A stretch of DNA of 64,000 bases. It comes from UBA2093 sp044340485 (GTDB lineage: Bacteria; Actinomycetota; Acidimicrobiia; Acidimicrobiales; Ilumatobacteraceae). The notes under the pieces were generated by a model. The model saw only the letters and a list, made by a program, of their open reading frames with translations, was not told where the DNA came from and did not search any database. Of this stretch, positions 1 to 8,624 are shown piece by piece (within the stretch, counting starts at the first letter, position 1; each line of letters opens with the position of its first letter). The position numbers and the translations under genes were made by a program. Location: assembly GCA_044340485.1 (NCBI GenBank), contig JBIITN010000006.1:29598-93597 (forward strand). The letters run 5' to 3'.

Positions 1-810
1 AAGGAAAATAATTATCCACTTTTTTTAGTTCATGGTGGCAATGACTTCGCACGAACCTTCGATGTATTTGGCCCGATGCTCGCCGACGCGGGTTACCGAG
101 TAGTCACGTGGGACCATCGCGGGCATGGCAACAGCGATCAGACCGCTTTGTACAGCTGGGATGCCGACATTCGCGACGCATTATCGGTGATGTCGTCAGT
201 AACAGATGAGCCTGCTCCGGTGGTGGGCCACTCAAAAGGTGGCGCGATCATGTTGCTTCTTGCGGAAGCCTCGCCCTATCGAGTGAAGTCTCTCGTCAAC
301 ATCGATGGCATGCCGGCAAAAAAGCGAATGCCTGATGCTCCGGATCACGATCAGTCACGATTGATGGCTGAAGAGATCACCACATGGCTGCGATACCGAC
401 ACGAAGCTGCGACGGCTACTCGCAAACCCGGCACAATCGAAGACCTCGCACGTCGTCGTGGTGCGATGAATCCAAGACTGTCGAAAGAGTGGCTCGAATA
501 CCTCGTGGCAGTTGGTGCGCGCAAAGACGAAGACGGTTGGAGATGGAAGCTTGATCCAACAATGCGGTTTGTTGGTTTTGGCCCGTGGCGACCCGAGTGG
601 TCGTTATTACGAATGGTGAGCCTGTCGATTCCATTTCTTGGCCTGCTCGGAACAGTGGATGAACCGATGGGCTGGGGTGTGAACGAACGTGATGTACGGC
701 CATGGTTGCCTCGACATGGGCGACTGCATGTTTTTGAAGACATCGGACACTTCCTTCACATCGAACAACCACGTGAAGTAGCAGACATAGTGTTGGAGTT
801 CATCGCATGA
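1..810 (+). CDS. alpha/beta hydrolase, 5' end outside window
   Basis: The reading frame is open from base 1, so the true start lies upstream. The visible part carries the alpha/beta-hydrolase hallmarks in order: an LVHGG oxyanion-hole segment at visible residues 9-13, a DHRGHG loop near 38-43, a GHSKGG nucleophile elbow with the candidate catalytic serine near residue 78, and a late GH-F histidine near residue 250. These are the parts of an esterase, lipase or epoxide-hydrolase-like enzyme, but the substrate cannot be read from sequence. The stop codon overlaps the start of the next, related gene (ATGA), so the two are co-translated. They may be an old tandem duplication; the second copy has lost its nucleophile. 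Confidence 0.85.
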   Translation, partial: KENNYPLFLVHGGNDFARTFDVFGPMLADAGYRVVTWDHRGHGNSDQTALYSWDADIRDALSVMSSVTDEPAPVVGHSKGGAIMLLLAEASPYRVKSLVNIDGMPAKKRMPDAPDHDQSRLMAEEITTWLRYRHEAATATRKPGTIEDLARRRGAMNPRLSKEWLEYLVAVGARKDEDGWRWKLDPTMRFVGFGPWRPEWSLLRMVSLSIPFLGLLGTVDEPMGWGVNERDVRPWLPRHGRLHVFEDIGHFLHIEQPREVADIVLEFIA

Positions 811-1484
811 GTGCCCCCACGTACATCCAGACCGTGTTCCTCACTCACAGCAAGGTGACCTTGGCCTTGCACCAACTGCGTGATGGTGTGGGTCGACCAC
901 TCCTCACACTCCATGGTTTAGGAGAAGACGCAAGCCGCATTCCCCTCTCCGACATCGAGTGGGATGGCCCCGTGTGGGCACTTGATTTCACTGGCCACGG
1001 TCAATCCAGCGTGCCGGTGGGTGGCGGATATTCCAGTGAAGTACTCATGGCCGATGTGGATTTTGCCCTTACCCACATTGGGTCAGCAACGATTCTGGGT
1101 TTTGGCCTCGGGGCCTACGTTGCCCTCCTCGCAGCTGGGGCGCGCCCCGACCTTGTCCAGGGCACCGTCCTCACCGATGGGCCCGGTCTTGCCGGCGGCG
1201 CCGTCCACGTCAGTGCCCACGCAGAAATCACAAGTGCAGGTGTGCGTGAAGGGCAAAACGCCACTCCTGATCCATGGGCTCTTATTGAATTGGCACGAGA
1301 TGCGCGACCTGAATCGTATGTTCACACTTTTATTCGTCTCGCAACAGCCACGTCTCCGCTATCGGAACCTATTGCGATGTGTTGTCGCGTTCGTCCTCCG
1401 TGGGTCACCGCAGCTCAAGATGCACCAGGAGTAATGACGAACGTGACTGTTAACGAAGCGTTATCTATTTACGCGTCTGAATAA
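807..1484 (+). CDS. alpha/beta-hydrolase-like protein lacking the catalytic serine
   Basis: A 225-residue protein with the alpha/beta-hydrolase N-terminal architecture: a TLHGLGED oxyanion segment at 34-41 and a DFTGHGQS loop at 60-67. The nucleophile elbow reads GFGLG at 98-102, so glycine 100 sits where the family has Ser, Cys or Asp. No GH-type catalytic histidine is visible near the C-terminus, and the protein is somewhat short. It starts at ATG 807, inside the stop of the preceding active-looking hydrolase. It is probably a non-enzymatic relative, perhaps a partner or ligand-binding form; a decaying duplicate is the alternative. Its 3' end overlaps the convergent methyltransferase gene by 20 bp. 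Confidence 0.7.
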   Translation: MSAPTYIQTVFLTHSKVTLALHQLRDGVGRPLLTLHGLGEDASRIPLSDIEWDGPVWALDFTGHGQSSVPVGGGYSSEVLMADVDFALTHIGSATILGFGLGAYVALLAAGARPDLVQGTVLTDGPGLAGGAVHVSAHAEITSAGVREGQNATPDPWALIELARDARPESYVHTFIRLATATSPLSEPIAMCCRVRPPWVTAAQDAPGVMTNVTVNEALSIYASE

Positions 1485-2304
1485 CACCAGCATCGCCAAA
1501 AATATATTCGTTGAGCAAGTAGTTGATCTCTTGCAATGACAATGCTTGTGTGTAAGCGGTGTTGTTGAAAAAACGTGAGTAGTCGACACATTGCAGAGCC
1601 TTAAGTGCTTGTGGGTGTTGTAATTGAAGAAACATCTGCGTGGTGTTAGATACACGCGGAAACTCAGTACGAAGAGTGCCACAGGAAAAGCCAAAAATTG
1701 TCAAAGCGACATCGGCGTCTTCTGGACCACACTTTTTAATCACACCGTGATCAGTAATTCGAATGATGTCACGCATATTGTCGCGACGCTCCCACGTTTG
1801 AACACACGTACGCAAGTGCGAATTATCTGTGATGCTGTTGCCGGTGACGTCTACATAATTGATATCGAGGTCATAGTCGTCGACGAGATGAAATCTTCGA
1901 TCAAGACGATTTGTTACAGACCACTTACGCCACGAGCGCGGCACAATGAAACAAATAACGGAACTGATGTCAGCACATTTATTAAAAAAAGGAACTGACA
2001 ACGCGTTATTTCTCCCAAATGGTGGGTTGCCAATCGCTACATAATTCCTGTTCTCAAGTTGTTGTTCGAGAAAATTCCCCCGTTGCACCACGTCATGATG
2101 TGGTTCGATGTCGAAGCTCACGAGGTTTGTAATACCTTTCGACTTCAAGACATGGATAAACGTTCCCGTGCCACCTGCGGGCTCTAACCACGGAAGATCC
2201 ACAGTCTCGGGTTTTCTCCGAAGGAGCGAGCTAACAACCAATTCGGCGGTCGCCGTTGGCGTGTAATACTGCTCTTTCCCCGTAACGCGTGTGTTGCCAG
2301 CCAT
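1465..2304 (-). CDS. orphan N6-adenine-type DNA methyltransferase
   Basis: A 279-residue SAM-dependent methyltransferase. An EQYYTP-T segment at 11-17 (typical of N6-adenine MTases) is followed by motif I EPAGGTGTF at 41-49 (SAM binding) and the catalytic motif IV NPPF at 93-96, the [DNS]PP[YFW] signature of amino-methyltransferases. The order motif I then IV fits gamma-class or phage-type enzymes; the C-terminal third has no recognised target-recognition domain. No restriction endonuclease or specificity subunit is adjacent, so it is an orphan. It lies 27 bp downstream of the polyprenyl synthetase gene on the same strand. The sequence looks richer in A+T than its neighbours, which may reflect transfer. 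An RNA or protein substrate cannot be excluded. Confidence 0.65.
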   Translation of the reverse strand: MAGNTRVTGKEQYYTPTATAELVVSSLLRRKPETVDLPWLEPAGGTGTFIHVLKSKGITNLVSFDIEPHHDVVQRGNFLEQQLENRNYVAIGNPPFGRNNALSVPFFNKCADISSVICFIVPRSWRKWSVTNRLDRRFHLVDDYDLDINYVDVTGNSITDNSHLRTCVQTWERRDNMRDIIRITDHGVIKKCGPEDADVALTIFGFSCGTLRTEFPRVSNTTQMFLQLQHPQALKALQCVDYSRFFNNTAYTQALSLQEINYLLNEYIFGDAGVIQTRK

Positions 2305-2331
2305 CGTGATGAGTTGTGATCCGTACTTGTT

Positions 2332-3393
2332 CTAATCAATACGATCAGTGACGTAGTCTGCCAACTCTTGAAGCGCTGTTACCGACAGGATGTCAATGTT
2401 TGACTGCTGCAATGCAGCAAGTGCTTCATGTTGTAATGACGTGATGGTGGTCTCCACGTCTTGGAGTGCACCAGTTTCTACAATCACTGTTTGTATATCG
2501 GCAATATCTTGAGTAGTCAACTCGGACACACCGACACGATCAAGTACTTGTCGTTGTGCATCGTTTGCATTCTCATACGCATACGCCAACAACAATGTCG
2601 GCTTTCCCTCGCGTAGGTCGTCTCCCACCGGTTTGCCGGTGGCCGCCGTATCGCCAAAAACACCAAGAATGTCGTCACGAAGCTGAAAGGCATCCCCTAG
2701 TGGTAATCCGTACTGCGACAACACAGGAAGAAGTTGCATGCCTCGCTCCACATCTGCTGTGAGTGCGCCAAGGTGAAGTGGACGTTCAATGGTGTACTTA
2801 GCGCTCTTATACCGACAAATGCGCTGCGCTGTTTCACGACTGCGATCACGTGTGGCTGATCCCCACATATCGAGGTATTGACCCACGTTTACTTCCAAAC
2901 GCATTTCATGCCACACATGTCGTGCCGCATCGGGAATATCGCCGAGTAGTTGGTCAGACATCACATGGGTGAGATCACCGATAAGGATTGCAGCACCTTC
3001 GCCAAAACGTCGTGACTCGCCTGCCCATTTGGAACTGTTGTGCAATGTGGCAAGAGAAGTATGCGACGTGACTTGACCACGTCGCGTGAGCGCCCCATCC
3101 ATGATGTCGTCATGAAAAAGGGCAAAGACGTGCAACAGCTCGATGGCCGCACCAACACGTATTGGTGTTGCTGACTGTTCGTCGCCACCAGCGGCGCGGA
3201 ACCCCCAATAGCAAAAAGCAGGACGAATTCGTTTGCCGCCACTCAGCACTAGACGTTCGATTTCCGACAACGGCAGCTCTAAATGAGCGTCAACGCCAGT
3301 CCAACGAGCCCGCTGGTCGCTCACCGTCTGTGCAAGTTGTGCATCGACCAGACGCACGATGGCCGTGAGAGAGTCGGGGGCCTGCAAGGTCAC
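2332..3393 (-). CDS. polyprenyl diphosphate synthase (GGPP/long-chain type)
   Basis: A 353-residue trans-isoprenyl diphosphate synthase. The family landmarks are present: GGKRIRP at 52-58 (IPP binding), the first aspartate-rich motif DDIMD at 95-99 followed by RRG at 104-106, the second aspartate-rich motif RDDILG at 239-244, and GDDLREGK near 257-264. It condenses IPP onto an allylic diphosphate, supplying geranylgeranyl or longer chains for menaquinone, carotenoids or cell-wall lipid carriers; chain length cannot be set by eye. The start is GTG 3393, chosen because TATCCT lies 6 nt upstream (leaderless pattern) and no Shine-Dalgarno is present. It follows xseB closely on the same strand but probably has its own promoter. 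Confidence 0.9.
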   Translation of the reverse strand: MTLQAPDSLTAIVRLVDAQLAQTVSDQRARWTGVDAHLELPLSEIERLVLSGGKRIRPAFCYWGFRAAGGDEQSATPIRVGAAIELLHVFALFHDDIMDGALTRRGQVTSHTSLATLHNSSKWAGESRRFGEGAAILIGDLTHVMSDQLLGDIPDAARHVWHEMRLEVNVGQYLDMWGSATRDRSRETAQRICRYKSAKYTIERPLHLGALTADVERGMQLLPVLSQYGLPLGDAFQLRDDILGVFGDTAATGKPVGDDLREGKPTLLLAYAYENANDAQRQVLDRVGVSELTTQDIADIQTVIVETGALQDVETTITSLQHEALAALQQSNIDILSVTALQELADYVTDRID

Positions 3394-3399
3394 ACCGTC

Positions 3400-3405
3400 A
3401 GGATA
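3400..3405 (-). promoter_or_regulatory. -10 hexamer TATCCT, leaderless start of polyprenyl synthase
   Basis: TANNNT hexamer 6 nt upstream of the GTG at 3393; it lies just outside the 3' end of xseB. Confidence 0.5.
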
Positions 3406-3408
3406 CGA

Positions 3409-3705
3409 CTAGTCCTCATCATCTTCGTCATCAAAATCGTCTTCTTCATCTTCATCGTCTTCTTCATCTTCATCGTCGAATTCATCGTCTTCAAGGGAAG
3501 CGACGATTTCATCGACGGAAAACTGAGCACTGGCAATGCGAGCCTTGCACCAGGAAATGAGAAATGACGCGCGCGCAACACGTTCCGATAAGACATCGAC
3601 ATCAACTTTGGGATTATCTATTTCGGAAAGAATTGCTTCTAATTCGCTAAGTGCCTCGGCGTAACCCTGGGGCTCTTTTGGAGTGGCAGATTTTTTTGAA
3701 CTCAT
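3409..3705 (-). CDS. xseB: exodeoxyribonuclease VII small subunit with acidic tail
   Basis: A 98-residue protein. Residues 15-70 match the XseB helical hairpin (YAEALSELEAIL, then a V-VDVLSERV segment), the part that binds the large subunit in the exonuclease VII complex degrading single-stranded DNA. The last 27 residues (72-98) are almost entirely Asp and Glu with two Phe, far more acidic than usual for the family; the encoding DNA is a near-repeat of GTCTTC/ATCTTC units. The start overlaps the xseA stop by 4 nt (ATGA), giving translational coupling. Identity is firm from position and core; the tail's role is unknown. Confidence 0.88.
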   Translation of the reverse strand: MSSKKSATPKEPQGYAEALSELEAILSEIDNPKVDVDVLSERVARASFLISWCKARIASAQFSVDEIVASLEDDEFDDEDEEDDEDEEDDFDDEDDED

Positions 3706-4895
3706 GGATGTACCTCGGTGGCTGTACTGACGACCGAACCGTCGGCCAGGTTGGTGGTGATGACATCGCCCGCTGCGACATCATGAATTGAACGAACGAC
3801 ATTGCCCTGCGCGCCGCGTGTAATGCTCCAACCACGTGACATGGTCATTACAGGATCAAGCAACTTCACTTTTGTCTCAATCACTTCCATGCGATTGCCA
3901 TGAGAGACAAGAACAGCTTGTGGTCTGCTCCGCACGCGTTCGATGTTGACAGACATGGTACGACGAGCACGTTCAAGCGCTGTTTGGGTGTGTGATCGTA
4001 CGGAACGAGCCAGCAAATCGACGCTATAAACAAAGTCGACCACATAATTAATGACTTCATCGGCACACGCGGTGGGAGTTTTACAAGAAGTGTGTGCGAC
4101 GATATCAGCAACGCTGGTATCTATTTCGTGTCCGACACCAACAAACACGGGCTTAAAACACTTCACAATTGCCATGGCAACAACTTCTTCATCGAAGGCA
4201 GCGAGATCGGATTTTGATCCGCCTCCACGCATCACCAAAATCACATCGACGTCGGAGCGTCTACCCAATGCAGTAATGGCACGCGCAATTTGTGGTGGTG
4301 CGGTGGTTCCCTGCACTGTGACGTCTTGAAATAACACCGAGAAACCAAAACCTGATTCGATGAGATGTTTCTGTGCATCGGCCCAACCTGCGGCACCAGC
4401 GCTACTGACAACACCTAGACGAAGTGGAACAAGTGGCACTTCGCACATTTTGTTGCGCTTGCTCATGCCGTTGTCGTGCAATCGCTTGATGAGTTCCTCG
4501 CGTTTTTTCGCAATGTCACCTACAGCAAATTGTGCATCAACATCTGAAACAATAAGACTGAGTGAGCTGTTCTTTTTAAGATTTGGTATTCCGAAAAAGC
4601 GGATTCTCATTCCGCTTTTCAACGTGATGCCATGACCATCGAGTTTTCTCTTTACTCGCACAGCAGAGGACTGCCACAATGTGCAGTCGAGTTTGATGCG
4701 ATCACTTTTCCCACCATCAACAATTTCGATGAACTGATGCCCGTTCCAGTTATTGATTTTTTCAATTTCGCCTTCAACCCACACTCCGCCGGCAAACACA
4801 ACTTGCAATGACTCGTTGACGATAGATGCGAACTGATGAACGGATAAGACGTCGGAGTCGTCAACAGCAGGAGTGGATGTTTTTTGAGTGGCCAT
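3702..4895 (-). CDS. xseA: exodeoxyribonuclease VII large subunit
   Basis: A 397-residue catalytic subunit of exonuclease VII, which degrades single-stranded DNA in both directions to oligonucleotides and acts in repair. An N-terminal OB-fold (about residues 18-118, with VWVEGEI at 38-44) is followed by the catalytic domain, with RGGGSKSDL at 223-231, GVGHEIDTSVAD at 253-264 and KTPTA at 272-276, all conserved family blocks. The C-terminal coiled region is shorter than in E. coli XseA. It lies 17 bp after the ABC exporter and overlaps xseB by 4 nt. Start ATG 4895. Confidence 0.95.
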   Translation of the reverse strand: MATQKTSTPAVDDSDVLSVHQFASIVNESLQVVFAGGVWVEGEIEKINNWNGHQFIEIVDGGKSDRIKLDCTLWQSSAVRVKRKLDGHGITLKSGMRIRFFGIPNLKKNSSLSLIVSDVDAQFAVGDIAKKREELIKRLHDNGMSKRNKMCEVPLVPLRLGVVSSAGAAGWADAQKHLIESGFGFSVLFQDVTVQGTTAPPQIARAITALGRRSDVDVILVMRGGGSKSDLAAFDEEVVAMAIVKCFKPVFVGVGHEIDTSVADIVAHTSCKTPTACADEVINYVVDFVYSVDLLARSVRSHTQTALERARRTMSVNIERVRSRPQAVLVSHGNRMEVIETKVKLLDPVMTMSRGWSITRGAQGNVVRSIHDVAAGDVITTNLADGSVVSTATEVHP

Positions 4896-4912
4896 GAGAT
4901 CTGGCTCTGACT

Positions 4913-6787
4913 CTAGACCGAGGGTGTAGAGATCTGGAAAGAGCCACCAGCACGGATTTGCGACGCGTACACGCTGTCCAAAGCCAATAATTCCTCGTGA
5001 GTTCCCTGTTCCACAATGCGTCCGCCGTCAATCACCACAATGCGATCTGCGTCGCGAATAGTGGACAAACGGTGAGCAATCACAATCGCTGTACGCCCAC
5101 GCAGTGCCTCATCAAGTGCTGCCTGGACAAGCACCTCATTTTCATTGTCAAGGTGGCTCGTTGCCTCGTCCAAGATCATCACCGATGGATCTTTCAACAG
5201 CAAACGAGCAATAGCTACGCGTTGTTTCTCGCCGCCCGATAGTCGATAGCCGCGTTCACCAACAACTGTCTTATATCCGTCGGGCAGTGCAGCAATTATG
5301 TCGTGAATACGCGCAGCACGACATGCTTCAATCACTTCTACATCAGTTGCAGTCGGCCGCGCATAACGAAGATTTTCAATTATCGATTCGTGAAATAGGT
5401 GAGGATCTTGTGACACAACACCAATCGCATCGCGGAGGGAATCACCGGTGAGATCACGTACATCGTGACCATCGATACGTACCGCGCCGGCAGTGACGTC
5501 GTACAACCGAGGAATAAGCGATGCCATTGTGGTTTTCCCCGAGCCACTGGCGCCGACAAGCGCAATTGTCTCGCCCGCACGTACAAACAGAGACACATCA
5601 CGAAGAACATCCACATCAGGATCTGATCCTTGCAACACGCCTTCGCTTTCAAGCGACGCAATAGACACGCTTGCAGCTGGCGGATAACGGAATGTGACGT
5701 GATCAAACTGCACCTCACCACGTGGCTCTACCAAGTCAAACGCGCCAGGCTTGTCTTGAATAGCCACTGGTGCATCAAGCACTTCAAACACTCGCTCAAA
5801 ACTCACAAAAGCAGTGACCACTTCAACACGGGCATTGGTGAGTCCGGTGAGTGGTTGATAAATACGTTGCACTAACGCAGCCATCGCAACAAGTGTTCCG
5901 CTACTGATATCTCCCCACACCACCATGTAGGCACCGACACCGTAAATAGCAGCAGCACCAAGAGCTCCAACTAAACCAAGTGCCACAAAAAATACACGGC
6001 TATACAACGCACTTTTTACACCAGCATCACGAACGCCTTTTGCGCGTCCACCAAACGTCTCTACTTCTCGCTGCCGCTTACCAAACAACTTCACCAAAAT
6101 GGCACCAGAGACGTTGAAACGTTCCGTCATTTGCGTGTTCATCTCTGCATTTAGTTCCATCTGGTGACGAGTGATTTCACCAAGCTTTTTTCCCACACGT
6201 TTTGATGGAGCAATAAATAATGGCAACACGATGAGCGACAACAACGTGAGGCGCCACTCAAGAATTACCATCGCAGCAAGAGAAGTAACAAGAACAATGA
6301 TGTTTGAAACAACACTCCCCAAAGTGGTAGTCACAGCAGTCTGCGCACCAATAACATCATTGTTCAAACGACTAACAAGAGCACCCGTTTGCGTGCGTGT
6401 GAAGAAAGCCACGGGCATTTGTTGCACTTTGTCGAAGAGGGCAACTCGCAAATCATAAATAAGGCCTTCACCGATGTTTGCGCTTAACCACCGCTGCACA
6501 ATTGCCAACATGGCGTCGCCGAGTGCTGCGAACACAAGCACAATCGCTAAAACAGTGATTTGACCTTTATCTCCAGCAGGAATAGCCGTGTCGAGGATGG
6601 AACGAAAAAGAAATGGTGGCGCTAGTGCAAGGAGCGCTGCAATCAGAATCGCTGTGAGGAATCCGTAGATCTTCAAGCGATACGGGTACGCAAAATCACG
6701 AACACGACGTAGCAAATGTCGCTGTAATTTTGCGCCACGGACAGCCGAAGCATCTCCTGGCAACATCATGTGGGGGCCCATGCGCAC
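4913..6787 (-). CDS. ABC exporter, fused permease and ATPase (MsbA/MDR type)
   Basis: A 624-residue half-transporter: six membrane helices in roughly residues 35-330 and a nucleotide-binding domain with Walker A GASGSGKT at 412-419, Q-loop glutamine about 460, signature LSGGE at 516-520, Walker B VMILDE at 536-541 and H-loop histidine about 572. It should work as a homodimer exporting lipids, drugs or peptides. A short acidic insert (about 380-400) precedes Walker A. Start GTG 6787 is preferred: TAGCCT lies exactly 7 nt upstream. A later ATG at 6781 is the alternative. It is transcribed divergently from the TAP-like hydrolase with only 41 bp between starts, so the two promoters overlap. Confidence 0.93.
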   Translation of the reverse strand: MRMGPHMMLPGDASAVRGAKLQRHLLRRVRDFAYPYRLKIYGFLTAILIAALLALAPPFLFRSILDTAIPAGDKGQITVLAIVLVFAALGDAMLAIVQRWLSANIGEGLIYDLRVALFDKVQQMPVAFFTRTQTGALVSRLNNDVIGAQTAVTTTLGSVVSNIIVLVTSLAAMVILEWRLTLLSLIVLPLFIAPSKRVGKKLGEITRHQMELNAEMNTQMTERFNVSGAILVKLFGKRQREVETFGGRAKGVRDAGVKSALYSRVFFVALGLVGALGAAAIYGVGAYMVVWGDISSGTLVAMAALVQRIYQPLTGLTNARVEVVTAFVSFERVFEVLDAPVAIQDKPGAFDLVEPRGEVQFDHVTFRYPPAASVSIASLESEGVLQGSDPDVDVLRDVSLFVRAGETIALVGASGSGKTTMASLIPRLYDVTAGAVRIDGHDVRDLTGDSLRDAIGVVSQDPHLFHESIIENLRYARPTATDVEVIEACRAARIHDIIAALPDGYKTVVGERGYRLSGGEKQRVAIARLLLKDPSVMILDEATSHLDNENEVLVQAALDEALRGRTAIVIAHRLSTIRDADRIVVIDGGRIVEQGTHEELLALDSVYASQIRAGGSFQISTPSV

Positions 6788-6794
6788 GGGTTGC

Positions 6795-6800
6795 AGGCTA
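6795..6800 (-). promoter_or_regulatory. -10 hexamer TAGCCT, leaderless start of ABC exporter
   Basis: TANNNT hexamer exactly 7 nt from GTG 6787. It is face to face with the plus-strand hexamer at 6825-6830. Confidence 0.6.
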
Positions 6801-6824
6801 CGGCGATTTTCCCTGCTAACCCCC

Positions 6825-6830
6825 TAGTGT
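6825..6830 (+). promoter_or_regulatory. -10 hexamer TAGTGT, leaderless start of TAP-like hydrolase
   Basis: TAGTGT followed by GAACGTA and ATG at 6838, a 7-nt gap. The 16-base block from the hexamer through the ATG recurs with one change upstream of coaA (30194-30209). Confidence 0.65.
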
Positions 6831-6837
6831 GAACGTA

Positions 6838-8343
6838 ATGCGTCGACAACTTGTTGCTTTTTGCGTTGCGATTCCCATTCTCATTAGTTCGTGTTCGTCA
6901 AACTCTGCGAGCGACACCAATGTGTCCACCACGACACCATCGTCTGACACGTCTGCACCAGTCACAACCGTATTTCCCCCCGCTGTGGGTGGATCCATTA
7001 CTTGGGAAAAATGCGGTGACGTAGAGTGCGGAACACTCACCGTACCCTTTGACTACGACAATGAATCGCTTGGGTCATTTACGCTCAACCTTCAGAGGCG
7101 TGTCGCAAACAAGCCCAAAAAACGTGTTGGCTCTCTACTTGTGAACCCCGGTGGTCCTGGCTTCGGGGGAACAACGCTGGCTCGCAACGCCGATTTTTAT
7201 TTTTCTGAAGACCTCACCGATGTGTTTGACATCATCGGTTGGGATCCACGTGGTACGGGTAACTCAACACCGGCGGTGGATTGCATTGACGACTACGACC
7301 CATATTTTGCGTTTGATCCGTCTCCCGACACACCAGAAGAACAACAAGCGATTGAAGATTCTGGACAAGCATTTGTCGACGAATGCGTCGCACGTAACGC
7401 AAGTATCTTGCCGTACATCTCTACCGTGTCATCTGCACGAGATATGGATCGCATTCGTGCGGCTCTCGGCGAACAAACCATTTCGTATTTTGGTTTCTCC
7501 TACGGAAGTGAACTGGGCGCCACATGGGCCAGCATGTTCCCCACCACAGTGCGTGCAGCAGTACTCGATGGCGCAACGGATCCGAATGCTGAATATGTGG
7601 AAGATGGTCTGCAGCAGGCAGCTGGGTTTGAACAACAGCTTTCAGCTTTTCTCGCTGATTGCAGCAAACGTGCAAAGTGTGATTTTCACAACGACGGCAA
7701 AGCTGAAGAAGCATTTGATGCCCTCATGGTTCAACTTGATCGCACACCATTGGTGGTGCGCAGTTCACGACCGGCTGTGAACCAAGGCGTTGCACTCATC
7801 GCTGCGAGTTATTCAATGTATTCAGAATCTTCGTGGTCAAACCTTGCTACAGCGTTATCTGAAGCACAAGATGGAAATGGAACAGAGTTGCTCGCTCTAT
7901 ACGACCAGTACTACCAGCGGAATTTAGATGGCACGTTTGGAGATGAACTGGAAGCCTTTTACGCCATTTCGTGTATTGATGATCCAGGACCAAAATCAAT
8001 TAGTGAAGTCGATTCGTATCGACCACAGTTTCAAAGCGTTGCTCCGCGACTGGGAGATTCTTTTGCGGCCGGTTACGTCTGTGCTTTTTGGCCGTCATAC
8101 GAGACAACTGTGGTGCCGATTACCGGACAAGGTGCTGGCCCAATAGTTGTGGTTGGCACCACTGGTGATGCTGCAACGCCCCTTGAATCAAGTCGCGCAA
8201 TGGCCACATCTCTCGAACAAGGTGTGTTTGTAACAGTGACAGCAGAACGCCACACCGGCTATGGCGTGAATGAATGCGTGGTGAGTGCGGTGGATGACTT
8301 TCTCATCACACGCACAGTTCCCCCGCGCGATCTCGTTTGCTGA
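6838..8343 (+). CDS. secreted lipoprotein alpha/beta hydrolase, tripeptidyl-aminopeptidase-like
   Basis: A 501-residue protein of the actinobacterial SlpD/SlpE-TAP group. A signal peptide ends in the lipobox ISSC with Cys about 19, then a Ser/Thr-rich linker, NPGGPG at about 104-108 (oxyanion region), WDPRGTGNS, the nucleophile elbow GFSYGSE with Ser about 221, and a C-terminal TAP-like domain with GTTGDAATP (Asp) and ERHTGYG (His). Expected role: an extracellular, membrane-anchored peptidase or esterase releasing N-terminal peptides. ATG 6838 is preferred over the in-frame GTG at 6829 because it sits 7 nt after TAGTGT. Transcribed divergently from the ABC exporter. Confidence 0.88.
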   Translation: MRRQLVAFCVAIPILISSCSSNSASDTNVSTTTPSSDTSAPVTTVFPPAVGGSITWEKCGDVECGTLTVPFDYDNESLGSFTLNLQRRVANKPKKRVGSLLVNPGGPGFGGTTLARNADFYFSEDLTDVFDIIGWDPRGTGNSTPAVDCIDDYDPYFAFDPSPDTPEEQQAIEDSGQAFVDECVARNASILPYISTVSSARDMDRIRAALGEQTISYFGFSYGSELGATWASMFPTTVRAAVLDGATDPNAEYVEDGLQQAAGFEQQLSAFLADCSKRAKCDFHNDGKAEEAFDALMVQLDRTPLVVRSSRPAVNQGVALIAASYSMYSESSWSNLATALSEAQDGNGTELLALYDQYYQRNLDGTFGDELEAFYAISCIDDPGPKSISEVDSYRPQFQSVAPRLGDSFAAGYVCAFWPSYETTVVPITGQGAGPIVVVGTTGDAATPLESSRAMATSLEQGVFVTVTAERHTGYGVNECVVSAVDDFLITRTVPPRDLVC

Positions 8344-8503
8344 GACCACACGGGAGCACCTTCAATACAAGAATTACTGGCTATTGATCACTTACTTTGA
8401 CCTAGACGGAATCGCCCGGTAGTCGTAGGTTTCTTTGTTGGTCTTCCAGTCGATAGTGACTTTTTCTTGCCGGATTCCAAATTCACCTTAAAAGTGCGCG
8501 TAA
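8344..8503. other. intergenic region with a possible tiny basic ORF
   Basis: This 160-bp stretch between the hydrolase stop and tRNA-Ser(CGA) has no clear gene. On the minus strand, downstream of the tRNA, a GTG-initiated frame at 8388-8486 could encode 32 residues rich in Lys, Thr, Gly and Arg (starting MNLESGKKKS). An overlapping frame has a W/Y-containing peptide but no start codon. No Shine-Dalgarno is visible. I list the peptide only as a possibility. Confidence 0.2.
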
Positions 8504-8593
8504 TGGCGGAAGGGGTGGGATTTGAACCCACGGTGGGCACAAACCCACAACGGTTTTCGAGACCGTCCCATTCGGCCGCTCTGGCACCCTTCC
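8504..8593 (-). tRNA. tRNA-Ser (anticodon CGA)
   Basis: A 90-nt class II tRNA on the minus strand with acceptor GGAAGGG paired to CCCTTCC, discriminator G and an encoded CCA. The anticodon stem is ACGGT/ACCGT with loop CTCGAAA giving CGA. It has a long variable arm and T-loop TTCAAAT. It decodes UCG. Confidence 0.95.
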
Positions 8594-8624
8594 GTCTGGC
8601 GAGGCTATCGGGTGTTCATTTAAC

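Noticed and set aside
3409..3492. CRISPR or satellite-type repeat
   Set aside because: The repeats are codon repeats for the acidic tail of XseB, not spaced direct repeats.
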